Source: Murimonas intestini (lineage in GTDB: Bacteria; Bacillota; Clostridia; Lachnospirales; Lachnospiraceae). Taken from it: 64,000 bases of DNA. This document shows, piece by piece, positions 54,432 to 63,927 of the stretch. The position numbers and the translations under genes were made by a program. Positions within the stretch are counted from its first letter, which is position 1. Each line of letters begins with the position of its first letter. The notes under the pieces are model-generated. The model had not been told where the DNA came from, ran no database searches, and saw only the letters and a program-made list of their open reading frames with translations. Where the stretch lies: the NCBI GenBank assembly GCA_003148945.1, contig QGGY01000019.1, positions 44,050 to 108,049 of the forward strand. Reading direction: 5' to 3'.

Positions 54432-55982
54432 CATACCATAAAGCTGTTTAAATTTCTTAGAAAAATAGAACTGGTCTGAGTATCCTACCGTCTCCGCTAT
54501 CTCCTGGATGGGAATCAATGTATTCTTTATAAGATATATTGCATTTTCCATACGCACATGATTAATATACTGCGAAATGCTCATTCCCGCTGTCCTTTTA
54601 AAGGTTATTCCCACGTAGTTTGCATTGAGGCTCAGAATATCAGCTATCCGCTGTACCCCCAGTTCTCCGTCATTATACTGCTTTTCCACAATATCTTTTA
54701 CCTTTTTGACGATCTGGTCTGCCGATACATACTGTACGGTGTCTGCCATTCCTGCCAGTTCTTCAAAAAGACGCCTCATCTCCTGCCGGCAGCTGCTGAT
54801 ATTTCCGTTTTCAAGAAAGGCTCTCTGGACAGATGAGATTTTTTCTGCCATCTCTTTGTACATAGAATCCGGAAGATACTTTTCTGCCATACAATATGCC
54901 AAGTACAGCATTCTCTTTATAAGCACATCAAGCATATCAAGAGAAACAAGCTCTTTTTCCAAAGTATCAAAAAATTCCTCTAATGCAGCCAAAATTCCGG
55001 CACGGCTGCAGGGCTCCAGATTTTTCTCCAGCTTCTCCATACAGACCTGCAGCATACGTCTCTCTTTTCCGCGGATTTCTTCCTCATCACAACAAATAAT
55101 ACATGTCTCATTTTTATATCCGGGCATGGAATCATAAAAAAGCTCTTTCCTGATAGAAGCATATGCCTTCCTAATATTATCCGGGGTACCTGGAAAAGGC
55201 TCTGAACAGATCACCCATTCCCTGCACATCGGCTTTTTCTGGTAAACAGCCAAATGATCCTCTATCCTCTCCTTCAGCTGCCCGGCATCCTCCCCCTCTA
55301 TCACTCTGAATATCCTTTTAAATTTATCTGTGATGTTCAGGCATATACGCCCCTGGATATGGTTCTGAGGATGAGGACCTGCCTCATCCTCTGTAATTTC
55401 AAATAATGCATTTTCATCAGCACGGCAGTTCTCACACAGAAGCATATAGGAACCTGATTCCACGATCCCGTAATTTTCCAGCATTCCCTGGAAAATAGCT
55501 TCATCCTCCTGTCCCCGGTTCTCTAAAAGCATCTGGCTTAAATAAGCATTTTCCAGTTTATCTTTATCCGTGCGCAGTTCCTGCACAGCTATTCTCTCTC
55601 TGTGCTTGGCATCCAGTTCCTCCCTGATCTTCAATACTGTCCCGCTCATCTCCTGCTTATCCACAGGCTTCAGCATAAAATAGCTGACGCCAAGATTTAC
55701 AGCTCTTTTCGCATATTCAAAGTAATCATAGCCTGTCAGAATAATGATCTTTAATTCTGAATTTTCCTTCCGAATCTTCTCTATAAGCTCCAGGCCGCTG
55801 ATATCAGGCATAGAGATATCCACTACAGCTAAATCCACCTGATTTTGCTGAATATAGGAAAAAGCCTTTTCCCCTGACCCAATCTCCGCTTCCACCTGAA
55901 ATCCATGGGCTTCCCAGTCAATACATCTGCAGACCCTTCTGCGGATGTAATATTCATCGTCAACAATGATCACTCTGTACAT
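54396..55982 (-). CDS. Response regulator with AraC-type output (YesN-like)
   Basis: Regulator of 528 residues: receiver ('IIVDDEYYIRRRV', Asp55 in 'LAVVDISMPDISG', Lys in 'YFMLKPVDKQEM'), long linker, C-terminal AraC HTH ('DILSLNANYVGITFKRTAG', 'AETVGYSDQFYFSKKFKQLY'). It begins 5 bp after the kinase stop and ends in 'MSPSSCRYSSGN'. It probably controls the sulfatase sugar operon. Confidence 0.9.
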   Translation of the reverse strand: MYRVIIVDDEYYIRRRVCRCIDWEAHGFQVEAEIGSGEKAFSYIQQNQVDLAVVDISMPDISGLELIEKIRKENSELKIIILTGYDYFEYAKRAVNLGVSYFMLKPVDKQEMSGTVLKIREELDAKHRERIAVQELRTDKDKLENAYLSQMLLENRGQEDEAIFQGMLENYGIVESGSYMLLCENCRADENALFEITEDEAGPHPQNHIQGRICLNITDKFKRIFRVIEGEDAGQLKERIEDHLAVYQKKPMCREWVICSEPFPGTPDNIRKAYASIRKELFYDSMPGYKNETCIICCDEEEIRGKERRMLQVCMEKLEKNLEPCSRAGILAALEEFFDTLEKELVSLDMLDVLIKRMLYLAYCMAEKYLPDSMYKEMAEKISSVQRAFLENGNISSCRQEMRRLFEELAGMADTVQYVSADQIVKKVKDIVEKQYNDGELGVQRIADILSLNANYVGITFKRTAGMSISQYINHVRMENAIYLIKNTLIPIQEIAETVGYSDQFYFSKKFKQLYGMSPSSCRYSSGN

Positions 55983-55987
55983 ACTAT

Positions 55988-57739
55988 TTATGACACCTCA
56001 TTTCTTGGAAGGATAATCTTTACAATAGTCCAGCGGCCTTCCTCGGACTGAACACTCAGCCCATACTTGCTGCCATAGTGGAGCTTGATCCGCTTATCTG
56101 TATTTTGTATGCCAAAACCATCAAAATCTTTATCATTATTTATCATTGACTCATTTAGCTGCTGAACCTTTTTGGGCGGGATGCCGCACCCATTGTCCAC
56201 CACTTCAATGACACATGTGTCACCTTTTACACATCCCTGTATAATTAAGTCAAAAGTATTATCCCGCTTCTGGAACCCATGCACAATTGCATTTTCCACA
56301 ATTGGCTGCAAGATCAGTTTAATACAGTTTTGTTTTTTTAACTCCTCTGAAACTATGATCCTGTATCTGAACAGATCAGGAAAGCGCTCTTTTACAATAT
56401 CCAGGTATTCTTTCACGATCAAAAGCTCAGATTCAATTCCTGACTGCTCCGCCTCACTTCTGAGCACACGCCTGTAAAACTTTGATAAACAATTTAATAC
56501 AAAAATGGCCCTATCCTTCTCTTCCTCCTCTATCATGCCACAGACTGTCTCCAGTGTATTATATAAAAAGTGCGGATTCATCTGCATCTGTATATAATTG
56601 ATCTCAAAAATACGTTTCTGCCTCTCGATCTCAATATTATTTGTCATAAGCCTGTCCAGCTTCACGATCATGTCATTGATCTGGTTACATAAAGCTCCCA
56701 TGTCGCCCTCCGGAATCTCTTCAATCCGGACCTGACAGTTTCCTTTGCTCACTTCCTCTACTACCTGTCCCATATCCTGGATAGGCTTTGTCAGCTTTCT
56801 TGTCATAAACCGGATGAATACCAGAACGCTTAAAATCAAAACTACCTCCATCACAGCCAGGATAACCACCAGCTTAAAGGTATTTTTCTTGATTTCTTTG
56901 TCCTGGACAGTGGCAAATATATTCCAGCCCATAGACTCATACGGGTAGCTCAGAAGTATGTATCTTTCACCGTCATACTTAATATGGTCCACTTTTTTAA
57001 TCTCGTCAGCCTCCAGACCACCAAACGGCATATTCTGAAGACTTTGGTCTAAAGCACTTTCATCTGTGGAGGATATTATTTTTTCCTCCTTATTCACTAC
57101 AAACACATTCATATATCTCTGCAGGTTTTTTCCATAATAGCTTTTCATCTGCCCGCGGTTTACGCAGATTTCCAGTACCCCCATCAGTTTGCCGCCATAG
57201 CTGTACACCTTTCTCTGAAAAGCCAGAAAAACCTCTGTTTTCCCTTGTCCTGTTAAATTACTGTATGAGATCCAGCGTGACAGATCCTCTGAATCAATCA
57301 ATTCTCCTGCCGAAACCTGCTTTTTCTCCATATATTCTTCCGGATCATCCTCCGCATTTCCGCTAAAATATTCTCCTTCCACTGTATAGAAATTAATCTC
57401 GTCATAGACATCCTGCGAAGCAGTCATATACATAAGCAGGTTAGTAATTCCCATGACCCTCTGAAAGTTCTTATATCCCATATCCTCCGCATCTATGGAG
57501 ATTGCCTCCTGGTACTGCTGGTTCAGGGTCACATAGAGAGCTTCCTTTTCAATCTCTTCCACAAAGCCCTCCAGAGAATTTACAACTGTATTTAAATCCT
57601 TTTTTGCATTCTCATATATCTCTTCCTCCAGCATCTGATATGAAAATCTGCCGATAATAATTCCAAAAAAGACGAGCACAGCCAGGGCCGTCATAAAAAA
57701 CGTCCAAAACATACGCCTCTGATAAGTTTTTCTTGTCAT
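55988..57739 (-). CDS. Sensor histidine kinase, YesM type
   Basis: Kinase of about 583 residues. Helix 1 'FWTFFMTALAVLVFFGIIIG', outer sensor, helix 2 near 290-312, HAMP 'KLTKPIQDMGQVVEEVSKG', phosphoacceptor 'QMNPHFLYNTLETV', ATPase 'VDNGCGIPPKKV' and 'GFGIQNTDKRIK'. Two starts are possible: ATG at 57739, four bases after the sulfatase stop (used here), or ATG at 57778 with GGGAG upstream, which would overlap the sulfatase gene by 35 bp. Confidence 0.88.
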   Translation of the reverse strand: MTRKTYQRRMFWTFFMTALAVLVFFGIIIGRFSYQMLEEEIYENAKKDLNTVVNSLEGFVEEIEKEALYVTLNQQYQEAISIDAEDMGYKNFQRVMGITNLLMYMTASQDVYDEINFYTVEGEYFSGNAEDDPEEYMEKKQVSAGELIDSEDLSRWISYSNLTGQGKTEVFLAFQRKVYSYGGKLMGVLEICVNRGQMKSYYGKNLQRYMNVFVVNKEEKIISSTDESALDQSLQNMPFGGLEADEIKKVDHIKYDGERYILLSYPYESMGWNIFATVQDKEIKKNTFKLVVILAVMEVVLILSVLVFIRFMTRKLTKPIQDMGQVVEEVSKGNCQVRIEEIPEGDMGALCNQINDMIVKLDRLMTNNIEIERQKRIFEINYIQMQMNPHFLYNTLETVCGMIEEEEKDRAIFVLNCLSKFYRRVLRSEAEQSGIESELLIVKEYLDIVKERFPDLFRYRIIVSEELKKQNCIKLILQPIVENAIVHGFQKRDNTFDLIIQGCVKGDTCVIEVVDNGCGIPPKKVQQLNESMINNDKDFDGFGIQNTDKRIKLHYGSKYGLSVQSEEGRWTIVKIILPRNEVS

Positions 57740-57743
57740 CCGG

Positions 57744-59474
57744 TCAACTATCCTCTTCCAGGTAGGTAATGTATACATAGTAAGCTCCCTGCTTTTTCCC
57801 GTCCATGTTTATAAAACCAGCTTCTATCCTCATAATCCCCTCTTCACAGATGTCTGTCTGAAATTCCACTGACTCCAGATCAGGCTGTACAGAAGCCTCA
57901 TACTCCTTATCCTGCAGCCTCACATATGCCTTGGCGGGGCAGAATTTAACTGCCTCCTGAAGGCTGTGATAAGGTGCCAGCGCCTCTTTCTCTTTTGGGG
58001 TAAGCTGCTGGGATATAGCCTTGGCTGCCTCCCTGGGCCACCGGCAGACTTCAATTTTATAATGACCTGTCCGGCGCACATCCACACACCAGCTTCCCGT
58101 AACAGTGAATACATTAGCCACCATTACCTGACTCCATGCCACATCCCCGTCCAGATCCATTGCATTTAAGCAGACTGGATTTTCCTGGGGGCACCCTGCA
58201 TATATGGGACTGTTTACTTTTCTGCTGCCCTCTGTCTGTTCCCACCATTCCAAATGGGCCTTTCTCAGCTCCCTGACCACCTGCGGATTCTCTGCCGCTA
58301 CATTTCTATGCTGGCCAGGGTCTTCCCTGATGTCATAGAGTTCTTCCCCTCTTATGAGGCGCCATCTGGGCGTTATCACAGCGCACTCCCACACAGCCGG
58401 CTCTTCTGTTCCCTGATGGAATTGTATGAATTCCAGACGTTCCTCAAACCCTTTCTCATCCTCCAGGATTTCTGCAAAACTCTGTCCATCCCACAAAAGC
58501 CCTTCCGGAACAGAAAGATGGCAGAGCTCTGCCAGTGTGGGGACTACATCAATATGCAGGCACATCTGTCTAATCCTCCGGCCTCCGAAAAATCCCCCGT
58601 TTTTCCATCTCATCATGAAAGGCACCCTGTGGCCGCCATCATAATAAGAAGCCTTTATCCCCCTCATGCCCGCATTATAGCCCTTCACTATAAATTCCTG
58701 ATCATCCTGCAGCCCGCAACCTGAACTGCCGTTATCTGTCATAAATATCAGGATGGTGTCATCCAGTATCCCTTCCTCATCCAGCTGCCTGTACAGTCTT
58801 CCGAAATTTTCATCAATATTTGTTATCATGCCGTAGAAATCAGGTTCTACTATCTCCGGCTCATCCCTGTAAAGTCTGGAATAGCGTTCTTCTACCAGGA
58901 ATGGGGCGTGGGGCGCATTGGTGGAAATATAGGCAAAAAATGGCTCCTGCTTATGTTCATGTATAAACTTAGATGCCTCATTAAACCATACATCTGTGCA
59001 GTATCCTCTGTAATCCACAGGCTCTCCATTCTTAAAGTAAGTATCATCAAAATAATTATTTCCCCAGAAATCCGGTGTCTGTCCAACTCCGCCGCCTTTG
59101 TGGGCCACTACATACTGAAATCCCCTGTCCTGGGGACGGTAGGGATAATTATCTCCCAGATGCCACTTACCAAACATCCCCGTGGCATAACCGCTGTCCC
59201 TGAAAAGCTCTGCAAGCGTTACCTCATCCGCATGGAGTATGGAGCGTCCCCAGCAGGTCGCCCAGACACCATTTCTCAGAGGGCGGTTTCCCGTCAGAAG
59301 CGCCCCTCTGGTAGGCGCGCACAATGGCGCCACATGAAAATCATCAAATACTGCGGCCTCCCCGGAAAATCTGTCTATATTTGGTGTCTTTATATAGGGG
59401 TTCCCATTGCAGCCCAATTCTCCATACCCCTGGTCATCAGTGATCACCAGGACTACATTTGGTCTTTTTATCAT
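57744..59474 (-). CDS. Cys-type sulfatase, cytoplasmic
   Basis: Arylsulfatase-family enzyme of 576 residues. 'VLVITDDQGYGELGCNGNP' (Asp13, Asp14 calcium ligands), the formylglycine motif 'CAPTR' with Cys52, 'GKWHLGD', 'NAPHAPF' and 'FMTDNGSSGCG' are all present, so the enzyme should be active once Cys52 is oxidised. No signal peptide: it would desulfate an imported glycan fragment. No maturation enzyme (FGE or anaerobic SME) is in the window. It lies after the MalG-type permease (4 bp) and before the kinase. Cys-type enzymes need an oxygen-free maturase in anaerobes. Confidence 0.9.
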   Translation of the reverse strand: MIKRPNVVLVITDDQGYGELGCNGNPYIKTPNIDRFSGEAAVFDDFHVAPLCAPTRGALLTGNRPLRNGVWATCWGRSILHADEVTLAELFRDSGYATGMFGKWHLGDNYPYRPQDRGFQYVVAHKGGGVGQTPDFWGNNYFDDTYFKNGEPVDYRGYCTDVWFNEASKFIHEHKQEPFFAYISTNAPHAPFLVEERYSRLYRDEPEIVEPDFYGMITNIDENFGRLYRQLDEEGILDDTILIFMTDNGSSGCGLQDDQEFIVKGYNAGMRGIKASYYDGGHRVPFMMRWKNGGFFGGRRIRQMCLHIDVVPTLAELCHLSVPEGLLWDGQSFAEILEDEKGFEERLEFIQFHQGTEEPAVWECAVITPRWRLIRGEELYDIREDPGQHRNVAAENPQVVRELRKAHLEWWEQTEGSRKVNSPIYAGCPQENPVCLNAMDLDGDVAWSQVMVANVFTVTGSWCVDVRRTGHYKIEVCRWPREAAKAISQQLTPKEKEALAPYHSLQEAVKFCPAKAYVRLQDKEYEASVQPDLESVEFQTDICEEGIMRIEAGFINMDGKKQGAYYVYITYLEEDS

Positions 59475-59478
59475 TTTA

Positions 59479-60318
59479 TCACCCTTTCACTGCCCCGGCA
59501 ATCATTCCCTTTTCCACATTTTCCTGGCACAGAATATAGAAAATAACGATTGGAAGCATAGAGATCACAATAGATGCAAATATCCAGCTCAGATTTACCT
59601 GATAATCCCCTTTAAACGCCAGCAAAGCCACTGAAATAGTCTGATACTCCTTCTTCGTCAGCAGTACACTTGCCAGCGGCAGCTCATTATAAGTAGATAA
59701 AAATGCCACAATGCAGGATGTTGCTATTCCAGGTTTCGATATTGGGACAATGATTTTCCATACTATCCCGCGCAGACTGCAGCCATCAATAGAGGCAGCC
59801 TCATCAATCTGGGAATCAATTCCCTGGATATATCCGCTCATCAGGAAGCTGGACATAGAGAAATTCAGGCCTGAATATATGATAATCATATACACCATGC
59901 TGTTCTGTCCGCCTACCAGGTTACTCATCTGGACAATAGGAATCAGTGCCCCGTGAATGGGGATCATCAGTGCTGCCAGAAAATACATGCTTAATACAGA
60001 GCTGCCTCTGATCTTTTTCCTGGCTATAATATATGATGCAGGTATTACACAAACCATCATAAGCCCGATAGAGCATACACTTAAAAACAGTGAATTAAAT
60101 GTCGCGCGTATAATTCCCGCCACACTGTTCGCCTTTACATAATTATCAAATCTCCATACTTCCGGAAAACGTATCATAGATTCCCAGATCTCATTATCAT
60201 CCTTCAGAGATGAGATAATAGTAAAATACAGCGGAAAAATAGTAGTAAGCAGCCATAGAAAAGCCAGCGTCCAAAAGATTATTTTTCCTGCGCTTATTTT
60301 CTTTCCAATTTTATTCAT
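59479..60318 (-). CDS. Sugar ABC transporter permease, MalG type
   Basis: Permease of 279 residues from ATG 60316-60318 (AAAGGA upstream); the stop of the MalF gene is 4 bp away. EAA loop 'QIDEAASIDGCSLRGIVWKI' and ending 'QENVEKGMIAGAVKG' are standard. Confidence 0.92.
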   Translation of the reverse strand: MNKIGKKISAGKIIFWTLAFLWLLTTIFPLYFTIISSLKDDNEIWESMIRFPEVWRFDNYVKANSVAGIIRATFNSLFLSVCSIGLMMVCVIPASYIIARKKIRGSSVLSMYFLAALMIPIHGALIPIVQMSNLVGGQNSMVYMIIIYSGLNFSMSSFLMSGYIQGIDSQIDEAASIDGCSLRGIVWKIIVPISKPGIATSCIVAFLSTYNELPLASVLLTKKEYQTISVALLAFKGDYQVNLSWIFASIVISMLPIVIFYILCQENVEKGMIAGAVKG

Positions 60319-60322
60319 ATCA

Positions 60323-61204
60323 TCAGTCCTTTCTGCATGCCCGTAATACTCCATTGATTACAACGGTTATAAGAAGGCTGATAAGGACCGTGATTACACC
60401 AATGGCATTTGCATATCCGAATTTTCCATAATAAAATGCGTTTTTAAAGAGTATGGTGGAGAGCACTTCTGTAGAATTTCCAGGTCCGCCCCCTGTGAGT
60501 GCCACTACCAGGTCATAAATCTTAAATGCGTTCATCAGAATCAGAACTACGGATATCTGGATAGTGTTTCCTATAAGAGGCAGGGTTATATTAAAGAATA
60601 TCTGTCTTCTGCTGGCCCCGTCCAGTTTAGCCGATTCTGTCAGGTCATCCGGTATTGCCGCCATTGCTGAGGAATACAGCACCATATGCAGCCCTACGTT
60701 GCACCATATAAGAACGAATGCCACAGCCCAGATAGCAAGCTGCATATTACCCAGTACATTTACCTTTTCATTTCCTCCAAACAGCTTTACAATCTGTGCA
60801 AAAGGCCCCTTCATTGGATACAGTATAAAAGTAAACATCAGACCCACAGACACTTTATTAATGATAACCGGCAAAAAATACGATACCCTGACAAAACGCA
60901 GTCCAAAAAATTTTTTCTGGATGACAGAAGCCAGAAACAGTCCGATGGGTACTATTCCCACAACACTTGTGACCATGATGATCACTATATTTTTTAAAGC
61001 TATATGAACGCTCTCATCCTGAAAAAATGAGGCATAATTTTTCAGACCCGCAAACACATAGGGTGTTGTATACACACCGTTCCACTCAAAAAAGGAGGTA
61101 TACAGCATATTCAGCAGCGGATATGCCACAACTGCAGAATACAGAATAAATGCCGGCAATATAAGCGGCAATGCCCCTTTATTTTTCTTTCCGTTATTAC
61201 TCAT
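60323..61204 (-). CDS. Sugar ABC transporter permease, MalF/UgpA type
   Basis: Permease of 293 residues. The ATG at 61202-61204 is chosen because upstream in-frame codons cross the hairpin at 61218-61258. Entry helix 'LPLILPAFILYSAVVAYPLL', EAA loop 'DLTESAKLDGASRRQIFFNI', conserved 'ALTGGGPGNSTEVLSTILFK'. Its ribosome site (AGAGAAG) is weak, in line with lower expression than the binding protein. Confidence 0.9.
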   Translation of the reverse strand: MSNNGKKNKGALPLILPAFILYSAVVAYPLLNMLYTSFFEWNGVYTTPYVFAGLKNYASFFQDESVHIALKNIVIIMVTSVVGIVPIGLFLASVIQKKFFGLRFVRVSYFLPVIINKVSVGLMFTFILYPMKGPFAQIVKLFGGNEKVNVLGNMQLAIWAVAFVLIWCNVGLHMVLYSSAMAAIPDDLTESAKLDGASRRQIFFNITLPLIGNTIQISVVLILMNAFKIYDLVVALTGGGPGNSTEVLSTILFKNAFYYGKFGYANAIGVITVLISLLITVVINGVLRACRKD

Positions 61205-61217
61205 ATTCTTCTCTTTT

Positions 61218-61258
61218 AAAAAGGGGCTTTTGTCAAATAATTTCAACAGCCCCTTTTT
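61218..61258 (-). terminator. Intercistronic terminator-like hairpin after binding-protein gene
   Basis: AAAAAGGGGCT (61218-61228) and AGCCCCTTTTT (61248-61258) are a perfect 11-bp stem. On the minus strand the right arm ends in TTTTTAAAAG, so it can terminate part of the transcripts between binding protein and permease. Confidence 0.7.
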
Positions 61259-61265
61259 ACCCCCC

Positions 61266-62603
61266 TTATTTATTGTTTTGATAATTATCAAGTTCTTTCT
61301 GGATGGCGGCAGCAATCTCATCCGGTTCTCTTCCGGCAAACAAGGTCTGCATCTCATTGCGCACTACATCCTGTGTATTAGGCATCTCAAAATACACATC
61401 CAGTTCATCACAGCCGCCGCTCTTCTTTGCAAAGCTTTCCATATATTCCTGCATCAGGCGCTCTGTCCCCTCTTTATTTATCTCTACATCCATAGGAAAT
61501 ACGCCGCCCTTCCAGAGCTCGTTCTGTTCCTTATAAGTCTCTTCCTCAGTCATGAACTTTAACAGCTTTACAACGGCATCATATTTGGGGCTGTCCTTGT
61601 CTACTGTAATGGAATAGGCATCTCCCATGGAAATATACCACAGATTCTTATTTTCCGGATGCTCTTTAAAATATGGCATTCTGGTAACCTTAATGGAATC
61701 ATAGTCCTTTGAACTTTTCATCTGGGGGATCACTACGCTTAAATCCATCATCATTGCCGCCTCCCCGTTTATAAACCGTGCTTCATGGGCTGTGGCATCA
61801 TCCGAAATAGCAAACTCCCCAAATACACCCTGGTCAATAAAGCTCTTGAAGGTATTGATGACTTCCATCATCTTATCTCCTGTCCATTTCTCTTTTCCTG
61901 ACACCAGATCATCTTTAAATTCCATCCCCCACATCTGGAGCGCCAGCAGTGTATGCCAGTGACAGACACGCCCTTTTGTCTTGGCTCCTAATGCCATGGG
62001 AATATAGCCATTCTCCTTCAGGACAGGCGTCATCTCCAGGACATCTTCCCAGGTTTCCGGCGTTTTAAGTCCGCACTCATCCAAAATGCGCGTATTTACA
62101 TAGAGCATATTTGCTAAAACCTTCGTCGGAACTCCATAAATACCATCGATCCCCCTGGCGGAATAATTAAAGCTTTCATAGATTCCATCTCCTGCCGGCC
62201 CATTCCAGTCCTCTGCTGAGATAATGTCTGAGATATCCTTTACCACACCGCTCTCCACCCACTCTGCAATATCGTTATTTCCGTAGTTTGTAAAGATGTC
62301 TACCGGCTTTCCTGATGCAACAGTGGATTTCAGTTTTGTCTTATAGGCATCCAGCTCCACCACAGACAGATCCTCCACCTTAATATCCGGATTTTCCTCC
62401 TGGAATTTAGCCAGCCTTTCCATATAATATTTGGAATCCGGTTCCTCCTCATTGGCAAATCTGGACATATAAGTGATCGTAATCTGCTCCTTAGCCTCAC
62501 TGCTGCTCTCTTTGGCGCCCCCGCCGCTCTGCTGCTGACAGCCGCCCAGTAACAGACATGCCGCCATACTCAGCATCATACATTTTTCCAGTTTTCTTTT
62601 CAT
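61266..62603 (-). CDS. Sugar ABC transporter substrate-binding lipoprotein
   Basis: Solute-binding protein family 1, 445 residues, lipobox 'LLLGGC' with Cys22 followed by a Gln/Gly/Ser linker. 'ITITYMSRFANEEEPDSKYY', 'PVDIFTNYGNNDIAEW' and 'VPTKVLANMLYVNTRILDEC' are family features. First gene of the sulfatase operon; likely binds a sulfated oligosaccharide. AAGGAGG lies before the ATG. Confidence 0.92.
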   Translation of the reverse strand: MKRKLEKCMMLSMAACLLLGGCQQQSGGGAKESSSEAKEQITITYMSRFANEEEPDSKYYMERLAKFQEENPDIKVEDLSVVELDAYKTKLKSTVASGKPVDIFTNYGNNDIAEWVESGVVKDISDIISAEDWNGPAGDGIYESFNYSARGIDGIYGVPTKVLANMLYVNTRILDECGLKTPETWEDVLEMTPVLKENGYIPMALGAKTKGRVCHWHTLLALQMWGMEFKDDLVSGKEKWTGDKMMEVINTFKSFIDQGVFGEFAISDDATAHEARFINGEAAMMMDLSVVIPQMKSSKDYDSIKVTRMPYFKEHPENKNLWYISMGDAYSITVDKDSPKYDAVVKLLKFMTEEETYKEQNELWKGGVFPMDVEINKEGTERLMQEYMESFAKKSGGCDELDVYFEMPNTQDVVRNEMQTLFAGREPDEIAAAIQKELDNYQNNK

Positions 62604-62628
62604 GTTCTTACCTTCCTCCTTTTTTCTT

Positions 62629-62657
62629 ATTGTATCATGTCGGAATATTAGTGTTAA
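62629..62657 (-). promoter_or_regulatory. Promoter of the sulfatase sugar operon
   Basis: On the minus strand TTAACA (plus 62652-62657) and TACAAT (plus 62629-62634) are 17 bp apart, 26 bp before the binding-protein start. No clear operator dyad was found upstream. Confidence 0.5.
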
Positions 62658-62814
62658 TGAACGAATGACAGACTTTATGGATAAAACATTGTATCTGTTA
62701 GAGATATTTATTTGTAAAGATAGTACTGATCATTTTTTCGTGTTAAAATAGATCTGACCAATATTTTACTGAAGAACAATAGTTACTGAACCATTGACGA
62801 GTAAGAGGAGATAA

Positions 62815-63597
62815 ATGTTGAATAATAAAAATTATTATAAAAAAGAAACCGCAAAAATATGGGATGATATAAATGAATGCCTGCTTTCTAAAACAACAGC
62901 GATCAGCCATGATGATTATTTACGGGCGCAGGCCGGAGAACTGAAAGTAAGTCTGGCCGGGGTAAAAATAGTTCCAAAAGCGTGGTTTCCTGCCTTAACT
63001 GGAAAAGACGTACTGGCATTAGCAAGCGGCGGCGGCCAGCAGGCACCAATCTTTGCAGCTCACGGTGCAAATGTTACTGTAACAGATTTATCCGGGAAAC
63101 AGCTTGCAAATGAACGATATGTTGCGGAAAGAGAAGGTTACTCCATAAATATTGTAAAGGCCGATCTGTCAGAAATTTTCCCTTTTCCAGATCATTCATT
63201 TGATTTAATATTTAACCCAATCTCAAATTGTTATGTTGAATCTATTCAGTCCGTTTGGGATGAGTGCGCAAGAGTCCTCCGCAAAAATGGAGTGTTAATG
63301 ATGGCATTTGTCAAAGAAGAATTTTTCATGTTTGAACCAGACTATAAAAATGAAGATTTTCTGATTTCCAGACATTCATTGCCTTTTAATCCGTATAAAG
63401 ATCTGTCAGAACAATCAAAAAAGAAATTCATAGAGGAACACCGGCCGTTTGCCTTTAGCCATTCCCTGACTGAGCAAATAGGCGGTTTAATAAAAGCTGG
63501 CTTTGAAATAACAGACATTTATGAAGACTGTGATGGAGGTGGTCTATTCGATAAATATATGAATTCTTATGTTGCTGTCAGAGCAACCAGAAAATAG
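62815..63597 (+). CDS. Class I SAM-dependent methyltransferase
   Basis: Protein of 260 residues. Motif I 'VLALASGGGQQAPIFAAHG', then 'VTVTDLSGKQL' (acidic residue for the ribose), 'FDLIFNPISNCYVES' and 'ARVLRKNGVLMMAF' match the Methyltransf_11 fold. AAGAGGAG precedes the ATG. Monocistronic and more A+T-rich than the flanking operons. Substrate unknown. Confidence 0.88.
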   Translation: MLNNKNYYKKETAKIWDDINECLLSKTTAISHDDYLRAQAGELKVSLAGVKIVPKAWFPALTGKDVLALASGGGQQAPIFAAHGANVTVTDLSGKQLANERYVAEREGYSINIVKADLSEIFPFPDHSFDLIFNPISNCYVESIQSVWDECARVLRKNGVLMMAFVKEEFFMFEPDYKNEDFLISRHSLPFNPYKDLSEQSKKKFIEEHRPFAFSHSLTEQIGGLIKAGFEITDIYEDCDGGGLFDKYMNSYVAVRATRK

Positions 63598-63620
63598 ATC
63601 AAATTGAATCAAAGCAAACC

Positions 63621-63642
63621 AGGACAGGCCATGACCTGTCCT
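63621..63642 (+). terminator. Hairpin after the methyltransferase gene
   Basis: AGGACAGG and CCTGTCCT form a perfect 8-bp stem with a 6-nt loop, 24 bp after the stop. No U-run follows, so terminator strength is uncertain. Confidence 0.45.
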
Positions 63643-63747
63643 GACAAAGCTCTGCTGCCCCACCATATTTACTACTTATTAAATGATATCCCAGTATAAC
63701 TCAAAGTAAATAACTTAATGTTTCGCTGGGAGTTATATTAGTTACAA

Positions 63748-63927
63748 TCAGTATGATAACTTTTCATATGCTGCATCGATTTCCTCTTGTGATGCAAACG
63801 GTTCTAATCCAAGCTCTTCCCATGTAGTTCCATACGGAGCACCGCCGCTTGTATATCCGGCTATGAATGCAAACGTATCATCAGAATCAATATAGCAATC
63901 CATTAGAGGGCGTAAAAATTTCTGTGT
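63748..63927 (-). pseudogene. 3' remnant of a small conserved protein
   Basis: On the minus strand a frame reads 'RPLMDCYIDSDDTFAFIAGY' then 'TSGGAPYGTTWEELGL' and ends 'IDAAYEKLSY' with TGA at 63748-63750. An in-frame TAG lies at 63928-63930, only 9 codons before this conserved part, and no ribosome site precedes the ATG at 63903. I recall this C-terminal pattern from longer unnamed proteins in Lachnospiraceae, so it appears to be a truncated gene. The remaining bases to 64000 show nothing I can call. Confidence 0.5.

Noticed and set aside
61205..61357. 51-residue N-terminal extension of the MalF-type permease
   Set aside because: It would translate the intercistronic hairpin and the end of the binding-protein gene; the ATG at 61204 begins a normal-length permease.
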